From NCBI GenBank assembly GCA_047514575.1, contig JAKZYH010000573.1:1-20462 (forward strand): DNA of 20,462 bases. Direction: 5' to 3'. The DNA is from CAUZIZ01 sp047514575. GTDB taxonomy: Bacteria; Acidobacteriota; UBA6911; RPQK01; JAJDTT01. A program made the translations under genes and the position numbers. The notes under the pieces are model-generated. The model was not told where the DNA came from and did no database searches. It was given only the letters and a program-made list of their open reading frames with translations. Positions 1-7,851 of the stretch are shown here, in pieces (the stretch's first letter is position 1; every line of letters starts with the position of its first letter).

Positions 1-72
1 AACTTGAAAATCCCAAGATACAAGAAACAAGATACAAACAAGCTCCAAATCACAAGCACCAAATTCCAAACG
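1..72. repeat. G-poor A/C-rich intergenic repeat, probable dispersed family
   Basis: This stretch is almost free of G and contains short reiterated words: CAAGATACAA occurs twice, and CCAAAT/CAAAT words recur near its right end. From memory, similar CAAGAAACAAGATACAAAC-type tracts recur between genes in many uncultured planctomycete-like genomes. It is cut by the window edge, so its true length is unknown. Its membership in a dispersed family is inferred and not shown by this single copy. Confidence 0.45.
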
Positions 73-99
73 ATCGCCTATCATCAACCCTTGGCGATC
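72..99. other. Small hairpin (7-bp perfect arms)
   Basis: GATCGCC at 72-78 is the perfect reverse complement of GGCGATC at 93-99, with a 14-base loop. There is no downstream T-run on the + strand. On the - strand the arm is followed by GTTTGGAATTTGG, which is only weakly terminator-like. It may end a leftward transcript or may be chance. The rest of the gap, 100-303, shows nothing I can name. Confidence 0.25.
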
Positions 100-315
100 C
101 GACAGAGCCGCGAACGACTTGAGCCGCTAGCAAAATGAGCCAGGTTCCGAGGAGAGAGCCGGACAACAGCAGAATCTCGAACAGGCGAATTTCGAAGGAC
201 TCCTGCGATCGTTGCCATCTCTTGGAGCCAGAGTTTCATTCTCGAATGATCGAGGCGACGAGAAAGATCGCCCAGAGTAAGATATGCTGTCACCGAACAT
301 TTTGAAGGGAACGAT

Positions 316-1191
316 ATGAAACTGACGTTGGCTACCTGCCAGTTTCCGGTGACTTCAGATATCGAGCGCAACTTTCGCTACATCTCCAGGCAGCTCCTGT
401 CTGCCCATGCTCAAGGAGCCGAGCTAGTCCATTTCTCCGAAGCTTGTCTGGGAGCGTATGTCGGAGTCGACCGGGCTTCCTTCGAAGACTACCGCTGGGA
501 TCTACTTCAGAGACGAACGCAGGAGATTCTCGATTTGACGCGTCGTCTCAAGCTGTGGGTGATTCTGGGATCGAATCATCGTCTTTCGGGCAATCACAAG
601 CCGCACAACAGTCTCTACGTGATCGATCCCCGAGGCTCAGTTGTCGACCGATATGACAAGATGTTCTGTACCGGTGACCGAAGCGGTACGGAGGATGACC
701 TGAGCCACTATACGCCGGGTTCGAAGCTTGTTGTCTTCAAGGTCAAGGGGATCCGCTGTGGGCTTCAGATCTGCCACGATTTTCGCTATCCGGAGTTGTA
801 TCGGGAGTACAGTCGGAAGGGAGTTCAGCTCGTTTTCCATTCCTACCACAACGGTGGGATGACTCCCCAGAAGATCAGGGACAGCAAGAACGTCTGGAAG
901 GTGATGGTCAAGGCCACGATGCAGGCCTATGCAGCCAGCAACTATGTCTGGATCAGTGTAAACAATACCACCCGACGCGAGAGCAGCGGCTCCAGCTTTT
1001 TGGTTCGTCCTGATGGTCACATCAGCGGAACTTTGCCGCTGCATCGCAGCGCTGTTCTGATCAGCACGATCGATACGGCGACAGAGTACTTTGACGCCTC
1101 CAAGGACTGGCGTCGCCGGGCCTTACGAGGTGTGTACCACAGCGGCACTCTAGTCCGAGACCGACGCTCAGAGGATCGGAAATGCCTCTGA
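316..1191 (+). CDS. Nitrilase-superfamily carbon-nitrogen hydrolase
   Basis: This 291-residue protein belongs to the carbon-nitrogen hydrolase (nitrilase/amidase) superfamily, which cleaves non-peptide C-N bonds such as amides, nitriles or carbamoyl groups. The catalytic Glu-Lys-Cys triad is visible: E42 in HFSEACLG, K115 in RYDKMF, and C153 in GLQICHDFRYPE, where the C-H-D-x-R-x-P-E context is diagnostic. The length fits single-domain members. There is no signal peptide, so it should be cytoplasmic. The ATG is preceded by AAGGGA with a 5-6 base spacer. It lies 131 bp upstream of the cytochrome gene on the same strand and could be cotranscribed, though the gap is larger than those farther down the run. 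The substrate cannot be told from sequence; amidase or N-carbamoyl hydrolase activity are both possible. Confidence 0.9.
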   Translation: MKLTLATCQFPVTSDIERNFRYISRQLLSAHAQGAELVHFSEACLGAYVGVDRASFEDYRWDLLQRRTQEILDLTRRLKLWVILGSNHRLSGNHKPHNSLYVIDPRGSVVDRYDKMFCTGDRSGTEDDLSHYTPGSKLVVFKVKGIRCGLQICHDFRYPELYREYSRKGVQLVFHSYHNGGMTPQKIRDSKNVWKVMVKATMQAYAASNYVWISVNNTTRRESSGSSFLVRPDGHISGTLPLHRSAVLISTIDTATEYFDASKDWRRRALRGVYHSGTLVRDRRSEDRKCL

Positions 1192-1322
1192 AGCCAAGCC
1201 TGGTTCTGAAGGATCTGCAGCGGTCGGATCGGACGCTGGGGTGGGTCTGCGGGACGCACCTGATGTAGAATATGAGCAACTCGAATCCATAAACTGGAAA
1301 GGCCCTGGGATAGAAGGTCTCT

Positions 1323-2249
1323 ATGAGCTGTGCGTTTTTCTTGCTGGCCAGCCTGGCGCTGAGTCTGACACCAATCTGGGCGGGATCGTCGCTGCCACCG
1401 GTCGATTTCAACCGGCAGATCCGGCCCATTCTGTCGAATCACTGCTTTGCCTGCCATGGCCCCGACGAGAAGGTCCGCGAGGCGGGTCTTCGTCTCGACC
1501 TGAAAGAAGGACTGTTCGAGAAGCGGGGAAAGTACCATCCGGTGGTGCCGGGCGATTCTTCCAAGAGCCGTCTTTTCCAACGGATCAGTGCCGAACACGA
1601 GGCCGCCCGAATGCCTCCTCCTCGGTTCGACCGGAAACTCTCTCAGGAGCAGGTCGACCTGATTCAGCGTTGGATAGAAGAAGGAGCTCAGTGGCAGAAT
1701 CATTGGGCCTTTGTAGCTCCCAGGAGGCCGGTGGTTCCCAGGGTCGGGAACCGCTCCTGGGCCAGAAACCCGATTGACAGTTTCATTCTGGCCCGACTGG
1801 AGAAAGAAGGGTTGGAGCCCTCACCCGAAACCGACCGTGTCGCCCTGCTGCGAAGGGTGACGCTGGATCTGACAGGCCTTCCTCCCAGTCTGGATGAGAT
1901 CGACGCTTTCTTGAGCGATGATTCGCCTGATGCCTACGAGAAAGTGGTGGACAGGCTGCTGGGATCGCCCCATTACGGGGAGCGTATGGCCATGGAGTGG
2001 CTCGACGTTGGCCGCTACGCCGATACCCATGGTTTCCACATCGACAGTCATCGCGACATGTGGTTGTGGCGGGACTGGGTCATTGACGCCTTCCAGAAGA
2101 ACCTCTCCTTCGATCGCTTTACGATCGAGCAGCTTGCTGGAGATCTTTTGCCCGGCGCCACCCGGGAGCAAAAGATTGCCACCGGCTTCAATCGCAACCA
2201 CATGATCAACTTCGAGGGTGGAGCCATCCCGGAGGAGTATCAGGTGTAG
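1323..2249 (+). CDS. Planctomycete cytochrome C (PSCyt1/PSCyt2-DUF1549), N-terminal half cut by in-frame TAG
   Basis: This is the N-terminal 308 residues of a large secreted planctomycete cytochrome-type protein. A Sec signal peptide occupies residues 1-21. The PSCyt1 domain follows, with heme c motif C41-F-A-C44-H45 in the usual HCFACHGPDE context. Next is the start of the DUF1549 (PSCyt2) domain, with NPIDSFILARLE and LRRVTLDLTGLPP blocks. Reading stops at TAG 2247-2249 in mid-domain, after IPEEYQV. The same frame continues at once with family-typical sequence (YMVDRVNTT), where relatives usually have Glu at the stop position. One base change (GAG to TAG) explains it. The ATG has AAGG about 5 bases upstream. 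The gene is either a recent nonsense pseudogene or intact with a sequencing error; the intact product would have 1059 residues. Confidence 0.85.
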   Translation: MSCAFFLLASLALSLTPIWAGSSLPPVDFNRQIRPILSNHCFACHGPDEKVREAGLRLDLKEGLFEKRGKYHPVVPGDSSKSRLFQRISAEHEAARMPPPRFDRKLSQEQVDLIQRWIEEGAQWQNHWAFVAPRRPVVPRVGNRSWARNPIDSFILARLEKEGLEPSPETDRVALLRRVTLDLTGLPPSLDEIDAFLSDDSPDAYEKVVDRLLGSPHYGERMAMEWLDVGRYADTHGFHIDSHRDMWLWRDWVIDAFQKNLSFDRFTIEQLAGDLLPGATREQKIATGFNRNHMINFEGGAIPEEYQV

Positions 2250-2252
2250 TAT

Positions 2253-4502
2253 ATGGTAGATCGCGTCAACACCACCTCTACGGTTTGGATGGGTCTTACC
2301 ATGGGCTGCGCGCGCTGCCACGATCACAAGTACGATCCCATCAAGCAGCGTGAGTTCTACCAGTTTTCGGCCTTCTTCAACACCATTCCAGAGAAGGGCC
2401 TTGACGGCCGAAAGGGTAATGCAGCTCCCTTCCTGCAGGTTCCCTCGCCCAGCCAGGAGCAGCTCCATGAGGATCTGAAACAGAGAATCCGTTGGATCGA
2501 ATCGGAAATGCCGGAGGAGAAGGTGACCAGCCTGATGGAGCAGTGGGAGAAGTCGGGATTGGATCGGATTCCCCGAAATCCCACTCGCGAGCTATTGGCT
2601 CATTACGAGCTCGACGGCCACACCGCCGACACCACCGGGCTCTACCGACACGGCAGGGCCAGGGGAGAAAAACTGGAATATCAGGAGGGCAAAGTAGGGT
2701 TGGCCGCCAAGTTCAACGAACGCAACCGTGTGGATCTTGGTGATCTAGGAGACTTTGAGTCGACCGATGCTTTCTCGATCGGCCTCTGGGTGAACAACAG
2801 TAGCGAGTATGATAGAGCTCTTATCGCCCGGATGGATGATTCCAACGAGGGCCTGCGGGGATACGATCTCTTCCTGGGAGACTTCACGGACTTCGACGGG
2901 CCCAAGTTCAGCGGGCCGCTGTTGATGGCTCATCTGGTCCACGAATGGCCCGAGAATGCTCTGAAGGTGCGCACTCTCCGGCCGGTTTCGTTGGGCTCCT
3001 GGCACCACCTTGCGTTTACCTACGACGGATCCGGCAGGGCAGCTGGCCTAAGACTCTACAAGGATGGAGAGCTACAGGAAGTAGAGGCGGTTCACGACAG
3101 TCTCGAGGGGTCAATCAGAACCTCGGCACCTCTCCATCTGGGTCAACGGTTGAACAAAAGCAGTTTCAATGGCCAGATGGACGAAGTACGTATCTACGGA
3201 CGCGAGTTGGAGGCTGATGAAGTTCGGCAACTTGCGATCTATCAGCCTGTCCGGGCTAATTTGAAAGTACTGCCGGAAGACCGAACCGAAAGTGAGCAGC
3301 AAGATCTAAGAAGCTACTACCTCCGGAAAGAAGCGCCAGTTCGCTACCGGGATATGTATGCCAGACTCGTTGCCCTGCGTGAGCAGGAAACAGCACTGGA
3401 GAAGGCCATCCCCACGACCATGGTGATGGAGGAAATGGAAGACCCCCGGGAGACCGCGGTTCTGGACCGAGGCGACTACCGGAATCGTGGTGAGAAAGTT
3501 CTGCCTGGTGTTCCCTCGGCACTCCCGCCGCTTCCCCCGGATGTTCCCGCTAATCGTCTGGGGCTGGCGAAGTGGTTGGTTCGCCCCGACCATCCGCTGA
3601 CTGCGCGGGTAACCGTCAACCGTTACTGGCAGATGTACTTTGGGAACGGTTTCGTCAAGTCAGTAGAGAACTTTGGCTCTCAGGGAGATGCTCCCAGCCA
3701 TCCCGAGTTACTGGATTGGCTGGCAACGGAGTTCCGCAGCGGCTGGGATGTCAAGAACCTGCAGCGGTTGATCGTGACGTCGGCCACCTACCGTCAATCC
3801 TCGCGAGTGACACCTCAACTTCTGGACCAGGATCCAGAGAACCGCCTGCTCGCGCGGGCGTCCCGCCTTCGTTTGTCGGCCGAGGCAGTCCGAGACAATG
3901 CCCTGGCGGCGAGTGGGCTGCTGAATCGACAGATCGGGGGTGCTAGCGTCTTCCCCTATCAGCCCGGTGGTCTGTGGAAGGAGATGGCCTACGGCCAAAA
4001 GTACACCGCCCAATACTATCAGCAGAGCCAGGGGCAGGATCTCTACCGCCGCACCATGTATACCTTCTGGAAGCGCACCATTCCCCCTCCTACGCTGGTG
4101 GCATTCGATGCGCCCGATCGCGAGACCTGTACCGTTCGCCGGGCTCGCACGAATACGCCGCTTCAAGCCCTGATCCTGATGAATGATCCTACCTATGTGG
4201 AGGCCGCTCGCGTCCTCGCGGAGCGAATCATGAGGAAGACTCGACTCGCCGTAAACGAACGGATCGATCTGGCTTTTCGTCTTGCCACGGCACGCCATCC
4301 CACGGCGGAAGAAGTAGTGATTCTTCGTCGCATTTTCCAAGCTCAACTAGCGGAGAACCAGAGCGATCCAGAGTCGGCTGCGCTGCTGCTCCAGGTGGGC
4401 GAGTCTCCCTTTGATCCGAGTCTGGATCGTCACGAGCTGGCCGCCTGGACCACCGTGGCAAGCAGCATCCTGAACCTGGATGAAACCATCACTCGAGAGT
4501 GA
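2253..4502 (+). CDS. Planctomycete cytochrome C, C-terminal part (DUF1549 end, LamG, DUF1553)
   Basis: This continues the preceding gene in the same frame after the TAG, one codon beyond it. Numbered in the full protein, it holds the second heme motif C-A-R-C-H (about 329-333, followed by DHKYDP), a LamG/concanavalin-like carbohydrate-binding-type domain (about 420-640, with GSWHHLAFTYDG and QMDEVRIYGREL), and a DUF1553 (PSD1) domain from about 735. DUF1553 hallmarks include RLGLAKWLVRPDHPLTARV, VNRYW and RRARTNTPLQAL. The C-terminus (AAWTTVASSILNLDETITRE) is family-typical, so the 3' end is complete. AGGTG lies 6 bases before ATG 2253, so reinitiation is conceivable. A product starting there would lack a signal peptide and could not mature in the periplasm as a cytochrome. 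The molecular function of the family is unresolved; a redox or glycan-linked role is inferred from context. Confidence 0.85.
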   Translation: MVDRVNTTSTVWMGLTMGCARCHDHKYDPIKQREFYQFSAFFNTIPEKGLDGRKGNAAPFLQVPSPSQEQLHEDLKQRIRWIESEMPEEKVTSLMEQWEKSGLDRIPRNPTRELLAHYELDGHTADTTGLYRHGRARGEKLEYQEGKVGLAAKFNERNRVDLGDLGDFESTDAFSIGLWVNNSSEYDRALIARMDDSNEGLRGYDLFLGDFTDFDGPKFSGPLLMAHLVHEWPENALKVRTLRPVSLGSWHHLAFTYDGSGRAAGLRLYKDGELQEVEAVHDSLEGSIRTSAPLHLGQRLNKSSFNGQMDEVRIYGRELEADEVRQLAIYQPVRANLKVLPEDRTESEQQDLRSYYLRKEAPVRYRDMYARLVALREQETALEKAIPTTMVMEEMEDPRETAVLDRGDYRNRGEKVLPGVPSALPPLPPDVPANRLGLAKWLVRPDHPLTARVTVNRYWQMYFGNGFVKSVENFGSQGDAPSHPELLDWLATEFRSGWDVKNLQRLIVTSATYRQSSRVTPQLLDQDPENRLLARASRLRLSAEAVRDNALAASGLLNRQIGGASVFPYQPGGLWKEMAYGQKYTAQYYQQSQGQDLYRRTMYTFWKRTIPPPTLVAFDAPDRETCTVRRARTNTPLQALILMNDPTYVEAARVLAERIMRKTRLAVNERIDLAFRLATARHPTAEEVVILRRIFQAQLAENQSDPESAALLLQVGESPFDPSLDRHELAAWTTVASSILNLDETITRE

Positions 4503-4508
4503 AGAAAG

Positions 4509-5972
4509 ATGGATGTAAAGAGCGCACTGCAGCTGGAAATGACGCGGCGCCAATTTTTCGCCAGAACCAGCACTGGAATCGGCGCCACCGCGTTGGCCTC
4601 GCTGCTGAATCCAACCTTGTTCTCGGCATCCAGCGACGTCGGCAGCTCAGGAGGTGGGCTAGCAGGCCTGCCCCACTTTGCACCCAAGGCCAAACGTGTC
4701 ATCTTCCTGTTCCAATCCGGGGCTCCGTCCCAGATCGATCTTCTCGACTATAAACCCAAGCTAGAAGCGCTTCGCGGGACCGAACTGCCCGACTCGATCC
4801 GTCAGGGGCAGCGCATCACCGGAATGACTTCGGGTCAGAAGAACCTGCCCGTGGTCTCCTCTCTTTTCAAGTTTGCCCAGCATGGCAGCTCGGGAACCTG
4901 GGTGAGCGAGTTGCTGCCACACACGGCGAATATTGTCGATGAGATCGCGATCGTGAAGACCCTGCACACCGAAGCGATCAATCACGATCCCGCGATCACC
5001 TTCTTCCAGACCGGCAGCCAGCAGCCCGGACGTCCTAGCATCGGCTCCTGGTCCAGTTACGGTCTGGGCAGCGAGAATCGCGACCTGCCCGCCTTTGTGG
5101 TTCTGGTTTCCAAAGGCGGACACAAGGTCAATGCCCAGCCTATCTTTTCTCGTCTCTGGGGAAGCGGATTCCTCCCCTCAAACCATCAAGGAGTCAAGTT
5201 TCGCGGCGTGGGCGATCCTGTCCTGTATCTTTCCAATCCTCCCGGGGTCAGCGTAGGCAGCCGTCGTCGTATGTTGGACGGGATCACGGAGTTGAATCAG
5301 TTGAGAGCAGAGGCCTTCGGAGACCCAGAGATCGAGACCCGTATCGCCCAGTACGAGATGGCTTACCGGATGCAGCTATCGGTGCCCGATCTCACCGACA
5401 TCTCGAATGAGCCCGAGCATATCTTCGAGCTCTATGGTGCGGAATCCAGGAAGCCCGGTACCTATGCCGCCAACTGCCTTCTGGCCCGACGTCTGAGTGA
5501 GAAGGGAGTGCGCTTCGTGCAGCTTTTCCACCGAGGGTGGGATCAACACGATACGCTGCCAGCACACATCAGGGGGCAGTGCGGAGATACCGACCAGTCT
5601 TCCGCGGCCCTGGTCATGGACCTGAAGCAGCGAGGCCTGCTCGACGAAACTTTGGTGATCTGGGGCGGCGAGTTCGGGAGGACCGTCTACTGTCAAGGGC
5701 AGCTCAGTGAGGACAACTACGGTCGCGACCACCACCCGCGCTGCTTTACCATGTGGATGGCGGGTGGCGGCATCAAGCCGGGGACGGTCTACGGGGAGAC
5801 CGACGACTTCAGTTACAACATCGTGAAGGACCCGGTCCACGTCCACGACTTCCAGGCCACCCTCCTCCACTGTATGGGCATCGATCACACCAAGCTGACC
5901 TTCAAGTTCCAGGGCCGCCACTATCGCTTGACCGACATTCATGGGAAAGTAGTCGAGGCCCTGCTAGCGTAG
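4509..5972 (+). CDS. DUF1501 domain protein 1 (Tat-exported, sulfatase/phosphatase-like fold)
   Basis: This 487-residue DUF1501 protein starts 6 bases after the cytochrome stop, so the two are probably translationally coupled. A Tat signal is visible: R13-R14-Q-F-F in the TRRQFF motif, followed by a hydrophobic stretch with Ala-rich segments and an SASS region. Family blocks include IFLFQSGAPSQIDLLDYKP near the N-terminus, the ELLPHTANIVDEIAIVKTL region, and the late blocks VIWGGEFGRTVY and NYGRDHHPRCFTMWMAGGG. These match the metal-centre motifs of the alkaline-phosphatase/sulfatase-like superfamily to which DUF1501 is usually related. The reaction is not established. DUF1501 genes are routinely paired with PSCyt/DUF1553 genes, as here, which suggests the two proteins work together outside the cytoplasm. 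The stop is TAG, showing that TAG is used as an ordinary terminator here. Confidence 0.92.
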   Translation: MDVKSALQLEMTRRQFFARTSTGIGATALASLLNPTLFSASSDVGSSGGGLAGLPHFAPKAKRVIFLFQSGAPSQIDLLDYKPKLEALRGTELPDSIRQGQRITGMTSGQKNLPVVSSLFKFAQHGSSGTWVSELLPHTANIVDEIAIVKTLHTEAINHDPAITFFQTGSQQPGRPSIGSWSSYGLGSENRDLPAFVVLVSKGGHKVNAQPIFSRLWGSGFLPSNHQGVKFRGVGDPVLYLSNPPGVSVGSRRRMLDGITELNQLRAEAFGDPEIETRIAQYEMAYRMQLSVPDLTDISNEPEHIFELYGAESRKPGTYAANCLLARRLSEKGVRFVQLFHRGWDQHDTLPAHIRGQCGDTDQSSAALVMDLKQRGLLDETLVIWGGEFGRTVYCQGQLSEDNYGRDHHPRCFTMWMAGGGIKPGTVYGETDDFSYNIVKDPVHVHDFQATLLHCMGIDHTKLTFKFQGRHYRLTDIHGKVVEALLA

Positions 5973-6020
5973 TTCAGAGTCGTTGGTTCGAGTATTGAGT
6001 TCATCAGGAGAGATCCCAGA

Positions 6021-7841
6021 GTGGAGTGCCTTCGATTGAGCGAATCAAGCCTTCTGGGCCGGAGCACTATCTTCGCAGCCCTGGGTTTGTTTCTTCCCCT
6101 CTCTTTAATCTGGGCCGAGGTCCAAGCACCGGCAGAGCCCACGATTCTTTCGGTTTTCCCTCTAGGTGGTCAGGCGGGAGCGGAGCTGCAGGCTACCCTT
6201 CGAGGCCATGCTCTTGATGGGACCTATGCCCTCTGGTTCGACACCCGACACCTTGCAGCCCGGATCCTCGATCTGAAAACGGAGCCGCTCCCTGCTTCGC
6301 CAGCCAGGAAACCCAAGCGCAAGGATTCCTCGAAGGAGCCGATTCAAGTCTTGAAGCTCGCCTTGCGGATCCCTGATGGCGCCCTTCCAGGAGCCCATGC
6401 TGTCAGAGTTCTCGCACCAGGAGGTATCTCAAACCCATTGAACCTCTGGGTCCACTCCAGGCCATCTGTCCGAGAGGGCGATGAACCCCACGAGATGCCG
6501 ACGGCGGCAGAGGAGCTGGGTGCCGATCCGCCGATCGTCCACGGGACTATCGGCGCGAAAGGTGAAGTCGACTACTACGCCTTCGACGTATCCAGAGGTA
6601 GGACCCTCAGCTTCGAGGTCTTCTCCAGTTCCTCCATGGATCCCGCTCTCGCCCTTTATCAAGTTACCGGAAGCTGGTTCAATCCCGATCGCGCGAAGCG
6701 ACTAGCCTTCAACGACGAACCCATCGCCTATCCGAATCTGAGCACCGAAGCGATCCTGACGCATCGGTTCGAGACGAGTGGCAAATACCTTGTCAGGGTG
6801 AGCGGCTTTCTGGGCGAAGGAGGACTCGACCACCAGTACCTCCTCAGGACCACAGCTACTTCTGAGGCCACCAGCTGGAGAAAAGGCTCCGAGCCAGAAG
6901 GTTCTGATCTGGACATGTGGAGGGAGCGAACCTGGACGCGGTCTCTGCAGCGAGATCGGATGAAGATCCTGAGCTCTCGCAGGGTTGCCCCCCAAGCTGC
7001 GACGGACCCAATCGACATTCCAGTGATCGACCTGGATTCCGAGCCAGTCAGTACTTCCGCAGGGTCTCGTCGAGTAGACCTTCCTTCACTCTTGACAGGT
7101 ACCATTGATCCTCCTGGAGACATCGATCGTGTGAGCTTTTCCGCCGAGGTTGGAGACAAGATCGCACTGGAGGTGGAGACTCCGAATCGAACCCTTCCGC
7201 TGTTCAACCCCTATCTCAGAATCTACGACGATCAAGGGGAAGAGGTGCTTACCAACGTACACTCCACTCTCAACGGAAACAACGATATTTCCAAGCAGAT
7301 CCAGCCCAAGACGATCCATTCGTTTCCCCGGGCCGGAAAATTCACCTTGGAGATCCGGGACATTACCGCCACCTACGGCGACGCCTACAAGGTCCTGCTC
7401 CGCCCCCAGGTACCCCATATGGGACAGGTTCCTGTCGTCGAGAGCCACCTCAACCTGGTGGCCGGCCGCGCCAGCAAGTTGAGTCTTGTCACCGACCAGG
7501 AAGAAGGTTTCGAGGGCTACGTAATAATGACGGTCGAGGGGCTTCCCCAGGGTGTGAAAGCTCACACCGCTACCGAAGTGGAGCCCGACCGACCGCCTGC
7601 CCTGAACCGAGGCAGGCAGGAACGGTACGTCTCGAAGAGTCGCAAGGCCACCTTCGTCTTCGTGGTTGAGGAGGATGCACCTGCCACCCGCACACCGGTG
7701 ACGGTGCGAATCCTGGCGCGACCGGTCGGTGAGGGCAGGTTGGGGGCCTCGATCCCGGTGAAGGATCTGCTCATCATGGTGGTCAAACCCACCCAGGCTA
7801 CTCCCGAAAGCGGAGTAAGGGTCGCTAGAACTCTCGAGTGA
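6021..7841 (+). CDS. Secreted PPC-domain (pre-peptidase C-terminal) protein
   Basis: This 606-residue protein has a GTG start with AGGAG at 6006-6010 (10-base spacer, a little long) and a Sec signal peptide ending near LSLIWAEVQA (about residue 35). Residues about 38-130 look like a TIG/IPT-type beta-sandwich (ILSVFPLGGQAGAELQATLRG). Two PPC-like jelly-roll domains follow, about 175-275 (GEVDYYAFDVSRGRTLSFEV, then SGKYLVRVSG) and about 355-465 (DIDRVSFSAEVGDKIALEVE, then AGKFTLEIRD). The C-terminus is an all-beta region. I see no catalytic motif. PPC proteins of this type regularly sit between DUF1501 and PSCyt genes in planctomycetes and probably give binding or scaffolding to the exported complex. 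The gaps are 48 bp upstream and 10 bp downstream, so it belongs to the same operon. Confidence 0.85.
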   Translation: MECLRLSESSLLGRSTIFAALGLFLPLSLIWAEVQAPAEPTILSVFPLGGQAGAELQATLRGHALDGTYALWFDTRHLAARILDLKTEPLPASPARKPKRKDSSKEPIQVLKLALRIPDGALPGAHAVRVLAPGGISNPLNLWVHSRPSVREGDEPHEMPTAAEELGADPPIVHGTIGAKGEVDYYAFDVSRGRTLSFEVFSSSSMDPALALYQVTGSWFNPDRAKRLAFNDEPIAYPNLSTEAILTHRFETSGKYLVRVSGFLGEGGLDHQYLLRTTATSEATSWRKGSEPEGSDLDMWRERTWTRSLQRDRMKILSSRRVAPQAATDPIDIPVIDLDSEPVSTSAGSRRVDLPSLLTGTIDPPGDIDRVSFSAEVGDKIALEVETPNRTLPLFNPYLRIYDDQGEEVLTNVHSTLNGNNDISKQIQPKTIHSFPRAGKFTLEIRDITATYGDAYKVLLRPQVPHMGQVPVVESHLNLVAGRASKLSLVTDQEEGFEGYVIMTVEGLPQGVKAHTATEVEPDRPPALNRGRQERYVSKSRKATFVFVVEEDAPATRTPVTVRILARPVGEGRLGASIPVKDLLIMVVKPTQATPESGVRVARTLE

Positions 7842-7851
7842 AGGAACACTG

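Noticed and set aside
84..371. 95-residue leftward open frame overlapping the nitrilase start
   Set aside because: Its composition is not protein-like, it has no recognisable motif, and it overlaps the well-supported start of the hydrolase gene on the other strand.
2247..2249. Genome-wide TAG recoding to an amino acid
   Set aside because: TAG ends several intact genes here at natural C-termini (5972, 12037, 19363, and the leftward genes ending at 14302 and 15646), so TAG is an ordinary stop in this organism.
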